DNA of 38,319 nucleotides from Pirellulaceae bacterium (GTDB taxonomy: Bacteria; Planctomycetota; Planctomycetia; Pirellulales; Pirellulaceae), in assembly GCA_028280445.1 (NCBI GenBank), contig JANQLU010000076.1, forward strand, positions 1 to 38,319, written 5' to 3'. The number at the start of each line of letters is the position of its first letter. Position 1 is the stretch's first letter. Under the pieces are notes generated by a model. The model saw only the letters and a program-made list of their open reading frames with translations. It ran no database searches and had not been told where the DNA came from. Positions 8,503-16,346 of this stretch are shown here, in pieces. Position numbers and translations under genes: made by a program.

Positions 8503-8669
8503 TGATTTAATACCTTCATAAGAGAATGAGTAATTGAGTAATTTGCAAAATTTCATTTCGCTCAATGGTAAACATTCTTGGCTCAAAAGCGATGGTAAAT
8601 CGAAAAAATCTTTGCAAAACGTCCCTCGGAAAAACCCATTATTCGCCTGCGACACAAAAGCGTATTGTG

Positions 8670-11600
8670 CTAGATCGAACCGCCATTAGCGCGGGCAATC
8701 CGACGGGCTACCCGATTTTGCAGGTCGACCGTCAATGTAAACAGCGTGGGAATCAGCACTAACGTAAAAATCGTCGAAAAAACCAAACCGCCTAAAACAA
8801 CGCTGCCCAAACCGCGGTATAACTCACTTCCGGCACCGGGAAAGAAAACCAATGGGGAAAGGCCAAAAACAGTGGTGATGGTCGTCATGAAAATCGGTCG
8901 GATTCGTGTTCGAATGCTCTCCAAAACAGCTTCGCGGGGATTTTGCGACTCGGTTCGCATTTGAATGAGCGCCTGATGCACAATCAAAATGGCATTGTTC
9001 ACCACCGTTCCAATCAAAATCACAAACCCCAACATCGTTAACACATCCAACGACTGCGGCGATTCACCGCGGAACTGTAAATAGAATCCCAACAGTTTCA
9101 ATCCAAGGATTCCGCCGACAGCACCCATCGGCACACTGACCATGATCACCATCGGGTAGACGAATGATTCGAACAACGCGCACATCAACAGGTAAGTGAT
9201 CAAAATGGCTAACAACAAATTCCAGCGCAATTGCGTCCAGGTTTGCGCCAGTTTGTCCGCTGTCCCGCTTAAAATAATCTGGTAGCCGCCTTCGAGCTGA
9301 CCGGATTCCTCCAACTGTTGAACGATGTTGTTTTGAATCGTTCCGATCGCCGTTTCCATGGGAATGTCATCCGGAGGTGAAACTTCGATCGTAATCGTAC
9401 GTTGCCGTTCGCTGTGATTTACTTGTTCGGGACCGGAACCAAATTTGACATCGGCGAGACTGTCCAATCGCACCGGTTCGCGCAAATTCGGTGTTGCAAT
9501 GTATTGTTCGCGCAAATCCTGAGTATTCGCCTCATATTTTTCGCTGCCGAGAATGACGAAATCGACTTGTTCGCCGCCGACATAATAATCGCCAATGCGG
9601 GTTCCATCGACCAACGCATCGACCGTTTCACCCAATTCACTGTTGTCGACATCCAACGAAAACGCTTCGATCGGCAGCGCTCGAACATGCAGTTCGGGAC
9701 TCGATAGATCCAAACTCGGAACAGGTCGCGTTTGGGTGTTTGCTGGAAAATTTTCTTTCACTTGCCCAATAATTTGTTTGCCGATGTCGACCAGGCGATT
9801 GAGTTTGGGACCCACCACTTCGACTTCGATGGTCCGACCGCCGGACAGCCCCCGCCCAAAGATGCTGGCCTGGGAAGCGACAACAAACGATCCGGGGAAT
9901 AAACCGTCGACGCGTTTCTGAACCAATTCAATCAGCTTTCTTGCTTTCAACGGGTCTTTCGCCCGCAAGCCAAGAAAAATGCTGCGCCCCCGCGCGACGT
10001 AAAAAAAATCTCCGATCGGTGGAAAATCGGTCGGGCGTTCCGCCAAACTGGTGTCGTCGACATCCCAGTAGGGTCGCAGACGTTCTTCGATCTGTGCCCC
10101 CATATCCGCCAACTCGTTCACGTTGTAGCCTGGCGGCGGCAACACGCGACAAATAATCAAATTTCGATTGCCCGCCGGCAAGTATTCAAGTTCCGGAAGC
10201 AACAGGTAGGACAAGCCAAATGCTGAGCCCACCAGAATGATCACGATGGCGATTCGCCGAATGACTGTTGATTGCACCCAACGATTAAATGCGATGACCG
10301 AGCGGGTGAGGAATTGTCCGATTCCCGTGATTTTCGACTCGATCCACGACAACGAACCAGTCGAACTCCGCCGACGATGAATTCGTTGCTGCAAAATTCG
10401 CGCAGCGCCCGTTGGAATCACGATCACGCTGACGATCAATGACAAACCAACAGCCGAGCTAATCGCCAATGCGATGTCGGCAAACAATTGTCCAGCCTCA
10501 CCTTGTAGAAAGATAACAGGTAAAAACACAAACAACGTTGTCAACGTTGAAGCCAAAACAGCGCCCCAAACTTCTAACACGCCAGCCCGCGCGGAATCGG
10601 CAGGTGATTCGCCCAGCTGATTATGCCGATAGATGTTTTCTAAAACGACAACCGCATTGTCGACCAACATCCCAACCGCAAACGCCAGACCAGCCAAACT
10701 GATCACGTTCAATGTTCTGCCCAACAATTGGAGCATCAGAAACGTTCCAATAATGCTGATCGGAATCGCCACCGCCACGACCAAAGTTCCGCGGGCGAAC
10801 CAGATTCCTGCTGCCAGGATTAACATCAGTGTTAGGACAAAAAACCAAGGCGAAATCAACAATGCCGCCACGGCCGATGCCGCCAGGATGGGAATAAAAA
10901 TCAAAGTTCGCGAGCCAATGTGCAAAAACAACATCAACACGATAACCGTCAGCGCACTGCCGAGAACAATATTCTGATTGACCAATCCAATCGCTGAATT
11001 GATATACAGCGTTTCGTCGTAGACCTGTGTTAGCACCAGCCCTTTGCGCTTTAACACGGTTTCGTTCAAACGTTTTGTTTCGGCCCGCAATCCTTCCATC
11101 ACTTCGATCACGTTGGAGCCCGATTCCCGTTCGACGTTTACCGCGATATTGGAAACTCCAAACCGTCGGACAAACCCCGACGGTTTTTTTAACCCCAATT
11201 GCACTTTGGCAACCTCGTGCAGATAGGTGGGTACGCCATCGGTCATTTGCACGATTTGATTGGCAACTTCGTCGACATTGCGAAACTGGCCCAGTGTGCG
11301 GACGACCCAACGACGTTTACCTTCGGGAAAATCGCCGCCCGACGTATCTTTGTTGGCCAATTGCAAAACATTTCGAATATCGGCAATGGTCAATCCGCGC
11401 GCGGCTAATTTGTCGGGGTCGACAATCACCTGTAATTCAGGATCCTGTCCGCCCCGTACATTGGAGTTGGAAACACCGGCAACACGTTCGTAGGCAGACT
11501 CAATATTCTCCTCGGCAAATTTCCGATAGGTCGTCACATCCTTTTCGGCGGGCAAATAGGGTTTGGTTTGAGGATTTTTTTCGGCGAACTCTCGCAAGCG

Positions 11601-12146
11601 ATACATCGCCAATCCCACGTTCGCCGTATAAGCGTTTTGAACATGGGTGATCTCGTCTCGGAGGTCGGGAAATCTCTCCGCCAGTTCATCCAATTCCTCG
11701 ATCGTGGGTGGCCGAGTGCTGAGAATAAACCAGGCAATCGCACGGTCGGTATTGCCAGAAGTCAAGATGACAGGCTTATCGGCATTTTTGGGATACTCGC
11801 GAACCTGCTGCAGTTGCTTGTTCACCCGCAGAATCGATTCCTGCATATTGGTCCCGACTTCGAACTCCATCGTGATGGACCCCTGAGACGCAGACGACTC
11901 CGAAGTCATCTTGGTGACGCCGACAACGCTTTTGAGTTGCTCTTCCTGTTTTTTGACAATGTCCTTTTCGACTTCTTGAGGACTGGCCCCCGGCCAATTC
12001 GTACGAACCGTAATTCGCGGTCGTTCAACATTGGGAGCTAGTTGCATGGGCATCTGAAAGGCGGCAATCAGCCCGAACAAAACCACCAGAATTACACCAA
12101 CGGTAACTTTGACGGGATTCGAGATAAATTTTGCGATCGGATGCAT
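8670..12146 (-). CDS. RND efflux transporter permease subunit (AcrB/MdtB-like)
   Basis: This 1,158-residue inner-membrane pump protein has the RND layout: a first helix at about 12-32 followed by MQLAPNVERPRITVRTNWPGASPQEVEKDI (start of the porter domain), a first helix bundle with GMLVDNAVVVLENIYRH (the conserved acidic transmembrane motif), a second porter domain, and a second bundle with LIGTVVNNAILIVHQALIQMR and the PIFMTTITTVFGLSPLVFFPGAGSE signature. It should export a hydrophobic compound or metal using the proton gradient, with the adaptor encoded three bases upstream. It is longer than AcrB. An insert of about 35 hydrophobic residues lies before the GTLVVAVAIPISIIGTF helix, and an acidic insert follows IAWFILSTRPPT. 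No outer-membrane channel gene is nearby. Confidence 0.93.
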   Translation of the reverse strand: MHPIAKFISNPVKVTVGVILVVLFGLIAAFQMPMQLAPNVERPRITVRTNWPGASPQEVEKDIVKKQEEQLKSVVGVTKMTSESSASQGSITMEFEVGTNMQESILRVNKQLQQVREYPKNADKPVILTSGNTDRAIAWFILSTRPPTIEELDELAERFPDLRDEITHVQNAYTANVGLAMYRLREFAEKNPQTKPYLPAEKDVTTYRKFAEENIESAYERVAGVSNSNVRGGQDPELQVIVDPDKLAARGLTIADIRNVLQLANKDTSGGDFPEGKRRWVVRTLGQFRNVDEVANQIVQMTDGVPTYLHEVAKVQLGLKKPSGFVRRFGVSNIAVNVERESGSNVIEVMEGLRAETKRLNETVLKRKGLVLTQVYDETLYINSAIGLVNQNIVLGSALTVIVLMLFLHIGSRTLIFIPILAASAVAALLISPWFFVLTLMLILAAGIWFARGTLVVAVAIPISIIGTFLMLQLLGRTLNVISLAGLAFAVGMLVDNAVVVLENIYRHNQLGESPADSARAGVLEVWGAVLASTLTTLFVFLPVIFLQGEAGQLFADIALAISSAVGLSLIVSVIVIPTGAARILQQRIHRRRSSTGSLSWIESKITGIGQFLTRSVIAFNRWVQSTVIRRIAIVIILVGSAFGLSYLLLPELEYLPAGNRNLIICRVLPPPGYNVNELADMGAQIEERLRPYWDVDDTSLAERPTDFPPIGDFFYVARGRSIFLGLRAKDPLKARKLIELVQKRVDGLFPGSFVVASQASIFGRGLSGGRTIEVEVVGPKLNRLVDIGKQIIGQVKENFPANTQTRPVPSLDLSSPELHVRALPIEAFSLDVDNSELGETVDALVDGTRIGDYYVGGEQVDFVILGSEKYEANTQDLREQYIATPNLREPVRLDSLADVKFGSGPEQVNHSERQRTITIEVSPPDDIPMETAIGTIQNNIVQQLEESGQLEGGYQIILSGTADKLAQTWTQLRWNLLLAILITYLLMCALFESFVYPMVIMVSVPMGAVGGILGLKLLGFYLQFRGESPQSLDVLTMLGFVILIGTVVNNAILIVHQALIQMRTESQNPREAVLESIRTRIRPIFMTTITTVFGLSPLVFFPGAGSELYRGLGSVVLGGLVFSTIFTLVLIPTLFTLTVDLQNRVARRIARANGGSI

Positions 12147-12149
12147 GGT

Positions 12150-13475
12150 CTAGTTGATGACTTTCACTTGTTGGCCAGCACGAAGCCGTTCGTTGCCGTG
12201 CGTCACCACCATGTCACCACGTTTGAGATCTCCGATCACCTCAATTTTTTCACCGTCTGCGGCCCCAGTTTTAACCTGCACCGACCGCACTTTCGATGAC
12301 GCATCGACAACAAAGACCTCGATTTTGTCGTTGCTCAATACCAACGCGTCCTTGCTGATTACCTTGACAGGTTTTGGCTCACCAATCGCCAAACTGGCTC
12401 TGGCCAACATCCCCGATTTCAACACGTACCCTTTGTTCGTTTTCTTATTGTCGATTTGAATAATCACCGGAAACGTGCGCGATCGCGAATCCGCTTCTGG
12501 GACGATACTTTTGACTTTGCCATAAAATAATTCGGCATGGGAATTGAGCGTCACTTTGACTTGCAGCGGTTTTTCATTGGACGATTCATCAAACGACTTT
12601 TGCAAATTGTGAATGAACCGTTGCGGAACATTGACTTTCAATTCAATCGGATCCAACTGAATGATTTCGGCGACCGGGGCTCCTCGGTTAACCCAATCTC
12701 CGCGTTCGACCAATTTACGGGAAACGAAACCAGAGAACGGAGCGCGAATCGTATACTTGGAGCGCAAATCAGACAAACGACGCAATTCCGCTTCCTGCGC
12801 CTTGACACGTTGAGCGGCGATTTTTTGACGAAGTTGTTTTGTGGATTCCAATTTCTCCAGGTCAGCGAGATTGGCGTTGTGAATTTGCAACTGCAATTTG
12901 TATTGCGAATTCACTTCGTCGATTTCTTTTTGGGAAATCCCGTTGGATCCAAGCCGCTGAATCCGCTCCATTGATGTTTTGGCGAAACTGAGTTGCGCCT
13001 CGCTTTGTTTGGTTTTGGCCTTGGCCACGGCAATTTCCCGCGGCATCGATGTTTCGAGTTCGGCAAGTACGTTTTGCCGCGACAACAATTCGATCTTGGC
13101 CGCGTCAATTTCGATATCGAGTGTCGTTTTTTTGATTTCAACGATCGGTTGCCCAACAAATTCGGCAGAATCGATTGATGAGTCTGCGCCTACCTGAAAC
13201 CCTTCTTTGACCAGCACATCTTCGACACGGCCATCGACGCCACTACCAATGACGGCCCGCCGAGAAGGCCGCAATGATCCGATGAAATTTTGGGTGACAT
13301 TGCGATTTTGCACGACAACTTTATCAACACGAACCAGCGACGGGCCGCGTTTTCCTTTGCCTTGCCCCAACAACGGGTTGCAGCAACACAAAATCGTCAG
13401 GCTCAGACACAAGCTGAGCGCCGTCATTCTGATTGGAGGGTTTATCGCCATCAATTTGCCGATGTCGAGCTTCAT
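12150..13475 (-). CDS. RND efflux periplasmic adaptor subunit (HlyD/AcrA-like)
   Basis: This 441-residue membrane-fusion protein partners the RND permease, which starts three bases after its stop. Seen in order: a signal peptide (hydrophobic segment TALSLCLSLTILCCC, cleavage near LLGQ), a barrel-sandwich half (SLRPSRRAVIGSGVDGRVEDVLVKEGFQV), a long coiled-coil hairpin at about 140-235, the returning lipoyl half (YTIRAPFSGFVSRKLVERGDWV), a beta-barrel domain, and a membrane-proximal end (GADGEKIEVIGDLKRGDMVV). The ATG at 13475 gives MKLDIGKL; a GTG nine bases upstream is less likely and two internal Met codons lie before the hydrophobic core. It is the first gene of the operon, with its promoter presumably in 13476-13623. 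Confidence 0.92.
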   Translation of the reverse strand: MKLDIGKLMAINPPIRMTALSLCLSLTILCCCNPLLGQGKGKRGPSLVRVDKVVVQNRNVTQNFIGSLRPSRRAVIGSGVDGRVEDVLVKEGFQVGADSSIDSAEFVGQPIVEIKKTTLDIEIDAAKIELLSRQNVLAELETSMPREIAVAKAKTKQSEAQLSFAKTSMERIQRLGSNGISQKEIDEVNSQYKLQLQIHNANLADLEKLESTKQLRQKIAAQRVKAQEAELRRLSDLRSKYTIRAPFSGFVSRKLVERGDWVNRGAPVAEIIQLDPIELKVNVPQRFIHNLQKSFDESSNEKPLQVKVTLNSHAELFYGKVKSIVPEADSRSRTFPVIIQIDNKKTNKGYVLKSGMLARASLAIGEPKPVKVISKDALVLSNDKIEVFVVDASSKVRSVQVKTGAADGEKIEVIGDLKRGDMVVTHGNERLRAGQQVKVIN

Positions 13476-13623
13476 AATGAACACAGGACGGTTTTTGGGG
13501 CACGCGCCGAAATACGATGTGGCACAGCCGCCTTTCTATCTATCTTAGTTACCAAATCCCAATTGAACACTGGAACAGATGCCCTGGTTTCGTTCGCTTT
13601 TTTCCGCTCGTGAACCCTTTCAC

Positions 13624-13656
13624 AAAAAAAGCATGAGCCTGTAACAGCTCATGCTT
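13624..13656 (-). terminator. intrinsic terminator of the selenoprotein gene
   Basis: On the minus strand AAGCATGAGC (13656-13647) pairs perfectly with GCTCATGCTT (13638-13629) across an eight-base loop, followed by a T-run. It lies 28 bases past the TAA at 13684 but over 210 bases past the in-frame TGA at 13870. This supports TAA as the true end of the gene. Confidence 0.85.
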
Positions 13657-13683
13657 AGCGTATTTTGTTGCAAACTGAGTGAC

Positions 13684-14430
13684 TTACTGGGTAATTGACC
13701 AGTCACGAACGTAGCGATTGCCTTTTTTGACAATTTTCTGCAGTTCTTCGCTCAATTTGACATTTGGCGTTGTCACAACGCGGCAAACGTTTCTGGAAAG
13801 ATCAGTGTGAATTTCTTTGACACCTTTGATCTGTGAAAAATCGTTTCGCACGGAAACGGCACAGGCCTCTCACACCATGCCAGGCAAATAAACTTCGAAT
13901 GTTTTCGAAGTCGGAATGGCTCGTTCCGATGTTTTGACCGGTTGTGTTTTATTTGACTGAGGTTGTGTTTTTTTCTGGACGGGTGCGGAACCGGTTTTGG
14001 ATGAACCTTTGTTCGCTTTTTTGGTTGGGATTTCCTTCGATTTGTTTTGGCCGGGCCAGCTCAAGCCTTGGGCTTGCAACCAGATGCTATCCAGTCGATG
14101 TTGAACGAGTATCGTTTGAAGCTTTTGCTGCTCTTTGTATGCCTCCATCTTTGCGTCGAATTCGGCTTGCAGTTTATCGAGCCGCGCTTTCAATTCGAGA
14201 ATTGGCTTTTGACGCGCCTTGAGGTAGGTCGCGTACTCTTCGTTCAATTGTTTTTCGATTTCTGATTTAACTTTTTCGCGGTCCTGGTCGGTTGCAGATT
14301 TTAGTCGTTGGACCATTGACTCATAAGTTGGCTTTTCTTTTGTTGGCTTGTCTTTTTTTTGCCCGTTTGCCGGTTGTGCCAGGATGCAACTCAAGATTGC
14401 CACGCATCCTATTGCGAAAAATTTTCGCAT
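13684..14430 (-). CDS. probable exported HMA-domain selenoprotein (UGA = Sec187)
   Basis: Read through one in-frame TGA (13872-13870), this frame encodes 248 residues. Seen: a signal peptide (MRKFFAIGCVAILSCILAQP, cleavage near ANGQ), a charged coiled-coil at about 30-115, a Lys/Pro/Gln-rich linker, and a C-terminal heavy-metal-associated domain at about 176-240. The HMA motif GMxCxxC appears as G184-M-V-U187-E-A-C190, with the first metal-binding Cys replaced by TGA. Downstream residues keep the family pattern (AVSVRNDFSQIKGVKEIHTDL), which is not expected of a 3' UTR. ATG 14430 has a strong purine-rich Shine-Dalgarno (GGAGAGGGGG). Ordinary gene callers would end it at 13870. I infer an exported metal-binding or redox protein. 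The alternatives are a nonsense mutation or a sequencing error at one base. Confidence 0.8.
13831..13872 (-). promoter_or_regulatory. candidate bacterial SECIS element
   Basis: Directly after the UGA on the minus strand, CGUUUC (13858-13853) pairs with GAAACG (13847-13842) around the loop CGUGC (13852-13848). A lower stem CUGUG/CACAG (13864-13860 with 13835-13831) extends it across an asymmetric internal loop. The UGA-to-loop distance is 17 bases, the loop has five bases, and its second base is G. These match the known rules for bacterial SECIS elements bound by SelB. Confidence 0.7.
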
Positions 14431-14508
14431 CGTTCCCCCTCTCCATAATGACAAAGTACTCGAGAATTGTTGAATGAGACCTAGGCCCTAAAAGTGTCTC
14501 GCAACTTG

Positions 14509-14534
14509 GAAATAAAAACAATCAGGCGCCCTGG
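14509..14534 (-). terminator. weak terminator-like hairpin
   Basis: On the minus strand a short GC-rich hairpin (CAGG, loop GCG, CCTG at 14533-14523) is followed by ATTGTTTTTATTT. It lies about 50 bases past the stop of the 56-residue gene and could end the peptidase transcript before the selenoprotein gene. The stem has only four pairs. Confidence 0.3.
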
Positions 14535-14584
14535 ATTTGGGAGTGCAAGCACCACCTATTTCGGTGAGCTAAGGCAACGCAAAT

Positions 14585-14755
14585 TCAGTCTTTCACGGCA
14601 TTTACGGACTCCGCCAGTGCGTCAATTTTGCCATTAATTTTGTGTAAAAGTTGTAGAATCAGGATGTGAGTTTTCTTGGCATCAATTCCGACTGGGCTGC
14701 TGTCACTGTGAATCAGTTCGGCAATTTGGTCGTATTCAGATTTTTCAATTTCCAT
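14585..14755 (-). CDS. 56-residue protein coupled to the A24-type peptidase gene
   Basis: An ATG at 14755, two bases after the stop of the A24-type gene, opens a 56-residue frame ending in TGA at 14585. The product is MEIEKSEYDQIAELIHSDSS, followed by a Pro-containing turn and a regular amphipathic helix (THILILQLLHKINGKIDALA). The heptad-like spacing of hydrophobic residues suggests a small helical or coiled-coil cytoplasmic protein. The spacing implies translational coupling. I do not recognise a family. It is short, so chance cannot be excluded, but the position and helix pattern favour a real gene. Confidence 0.65.
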   Translation of the reverse strand: MEIEKSEYDQIAELIHSDSSPVGIDAKKTHILILQLLHKINGKIDALAESVNAVKD

Positions 14756-14757
14756 TT

Positions 14758-16047
14758 TTAATTCACCTCATTTTCAAACTGGGGATCTGGCTCAGACTCG
14801 TTGTCAATTTCGTTGTCATGAACTGCGGGTCCAACATCTCGGCACACGTTGGCAAAAGCCACAAAGCCCACGGTCGCTGCCAACACTCCGATTGAAAAAG
14901 CGAGCAGGCTGGGCGAGCCCGAAGACCACCACGACAACGATTCCAGTTTGGCCCAGATCAACAAATGTATCAAAACGGCCACTGCCAATTGTTCACCAAT
15001 AAACCGCGTCGAACGGATTCGTCGGTTCAGGAAACTCACGGCGGGAAGTGCCAACAATAACAGCACACCGTGAATCGCAAACACACTGAGCGCCGCCTGC
15101 CAACCGAGAAAGCCTCCCGTCGCGCAACCGGCTACCAACAACGCTTCCCAAGTTCGCTTTCGTTGTACTGCGTCGGTGACCATCAGTCCCGACACCACGA
15201 ATCCAATCCAACAGCCAATCAATCCACCAATCAACAGACCAATGATCGGCGTCAAAATTCGATCGCCCCAATCAGGAATCGTTAACAACCCATCCGGTGT
15301 GAGTTCTGTCACTCCCCAAAAGCGCACGGTTTGCAAATTGGGAAACGCAATGGCAGCTGCCAAACCCGCTGCGATGACAAACAATGTGAGTCGTCGTGGA
15401 ATCGGACTTCCGTCAAAGCGCATTAATCCCATCGCCAGTAAGAAAGTGATCAGCCCGCAATGAAACAAGTACATTCCCATCAATTGCGGTTCCATCGACC
15501 AAACCAGATACACTACTCCGGTATTTTTATATTCTTGCCCACCTGGAATATTGGCGGCGCCCGTTAAAAATTCCGCCAGAAACAGCAACAGGAAAACGGA
15601 GCCAAAAATAAACTCCACCAGTGGGTAGCGAGACGAGATTGGCAACCGGCATTTGCGACAACGGCCGCGAAGTTTGATCCAACCCAACACAGGAATATTG
15701 TCAATCAGCCGGATTTTGGCGTGGCAACGAGGGCAAAACGAAGGTTTGAACAGGGCGCTTTTTCCCAACGGCATCCGCCAAACCACAACATTGATAAAAC
15801 TACCAATACATGCACCAAAAATAAAAAACCACCCGCTGGTTATAAAAGCGGCGAATCGCCGAATAAACTGCTCGTAAAACGAATAGTGAGATCTGGGGTT
15901 GCTGGTGGTTGAACTCCAGCCAGTTTGCGAGTTTTTGAACACATACTCGTTCAGAAAAGGAACCAATCCCGCATAAATGCCCAGCGCCAATACGACCGCA
16001 AAAATGACGGCAACTAGATTCCAGTTAACGGGGCGTCGGCGAGCCAT
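14758..16047 (-). CDS. A24-type prepilin peptidase homologue, possibly inactive
   Basis: This 429-residue polytopic membrane protein has the prepilin peptidase N-terminal domain: GACIGSFINVVVWRMPLG followed by two CxxC pairs (FCPRCHAKI and CRKCRLPISSRYPLVEF). A membrane domain of about eight helices with LMRFDGSPIPRRLT follows, corresponding to the first catalytic Asp region. The usual second motif GxGD before GAFLGWQ is absent; the matching stretch is TWEALLVAGCATGGFLGWQ. Family members cleave and methylate pilin leaders at the cytoplasmic membrane face; this one may have lost or relocated the second Asp. The start MARRRPVNWN at 16047 is preferred because the frame upstream runs into the palindromic repeats. 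The C-terminus is an acidic tail. Confidence 0.82.
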   Translation of the reverse strand: MARRRPVNWNLVAVIFAVVLALGIYAGLVPFLNEYVFKNSQTGWSSTTSNPRSHYSFYEQFIRRFAAFITSGWFFIFGACIGSFINVVVWRMPLGKSALFKPSFCPRCHAKIRLIDNIPVLGWIKLRGRCRKCRLPISSRYPLVEFIFGSVFLLLFLAEFLTGAANIPGGQEYKNTGVVYLVWSMEPQLMGMYLFHCGLITFLLAMGLMRFDGSPIPRRLTLFVIAAGLAAAIAFPNLQTVRFWGVTELTPDGLLTIPDWGDRILTPIIGLLIGGLIGCWIGFVVSGLMVTDAVQRKRTWEALLVAGCATGGFLGWQAALSVFAIHGVLLLLALPAVSFLNRRIRSTRFIGEQLAVAVLIHLLIWAKLESLSWWSSGSPSLLAFSIGVLAATVGFVAFANVCRDVGPAVHDNEIDNESEPDPQFENEVN

Positions 16048-16122
16048 GCTTTGATAAATCAGATAACGGTCCGAGGTTGAACGCCTGATTATAAGCCAAG
16101 GATTTTTTTTGGCTATCGAGCG

Positions 16123-16268
16123 GTAGGGCCGGTTCCCACCGGCCGATCGGACAAGAGTGATGAATCTTACGAGCACGAAGCGCCAGCGAGTGGTTTTGCG
16201 CGGTCCGACCACTCGCTGGCGCTTCGTGCTTGTATGTCACCGAGTCGGCCGGTGGGAACCGGCCCTAC
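16123..16268. repeat. nested composite palindrome (families C and D)
   Basis: The outer arms, GTAGGGCCGGTTCCCACCGG... (16123-16144) and its complement (16247-16268), enclose an uninterrupted family D hairpin at 16172-16230. Its 23-base arms are perfect, beginning AGCACGAAGCGCCAGCGAGT. It lies between the peptidase start and the DUF1559 stop. Family C also occurs at 21048-21069 and 21256-21315. Confidence 0.88.
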
Positions 16269-16282
16269 TTGAACGTTCAAAC

Positions 16283-16307
16283 AAAAAACCCGGTCGTCCT
16301 GACCGGG
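16283..16307 (-). terminator. intrinsic terminator of the DUF1559 gene
   Basis: On the minus strand CCCGGTC (16307-16301) and GACCGGG (16295-16289) form a seven-base perfect stem with a five-base loop, followed by TTTTTTGT. It is 40 bases downstream of the DUF1559 stop at 16347. Confidence 0.88.
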
Positions 16308-16346
16308 CTTACGGAAAGTTGTTTCAGATTTAATCAACCGTTTTGA

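Noticed and set aside
13870..13872. TGA read as tryptophan (general code change)
   Set aside because: Other genes in the window end at TGA, and the position is a conserved Cys in the HMA family, not Trp.
13870..14454. The 194-residue ORF ending at TGA 13870 as the complete protein
   Set aside because: It cuts an HMA domain at its motif Cys, the terminator lies beyond a later TAA, and the extra N-terminal residues depend on a TTG start with no function. The ATG at 14430 and the TAA at 13684 explain the region better.
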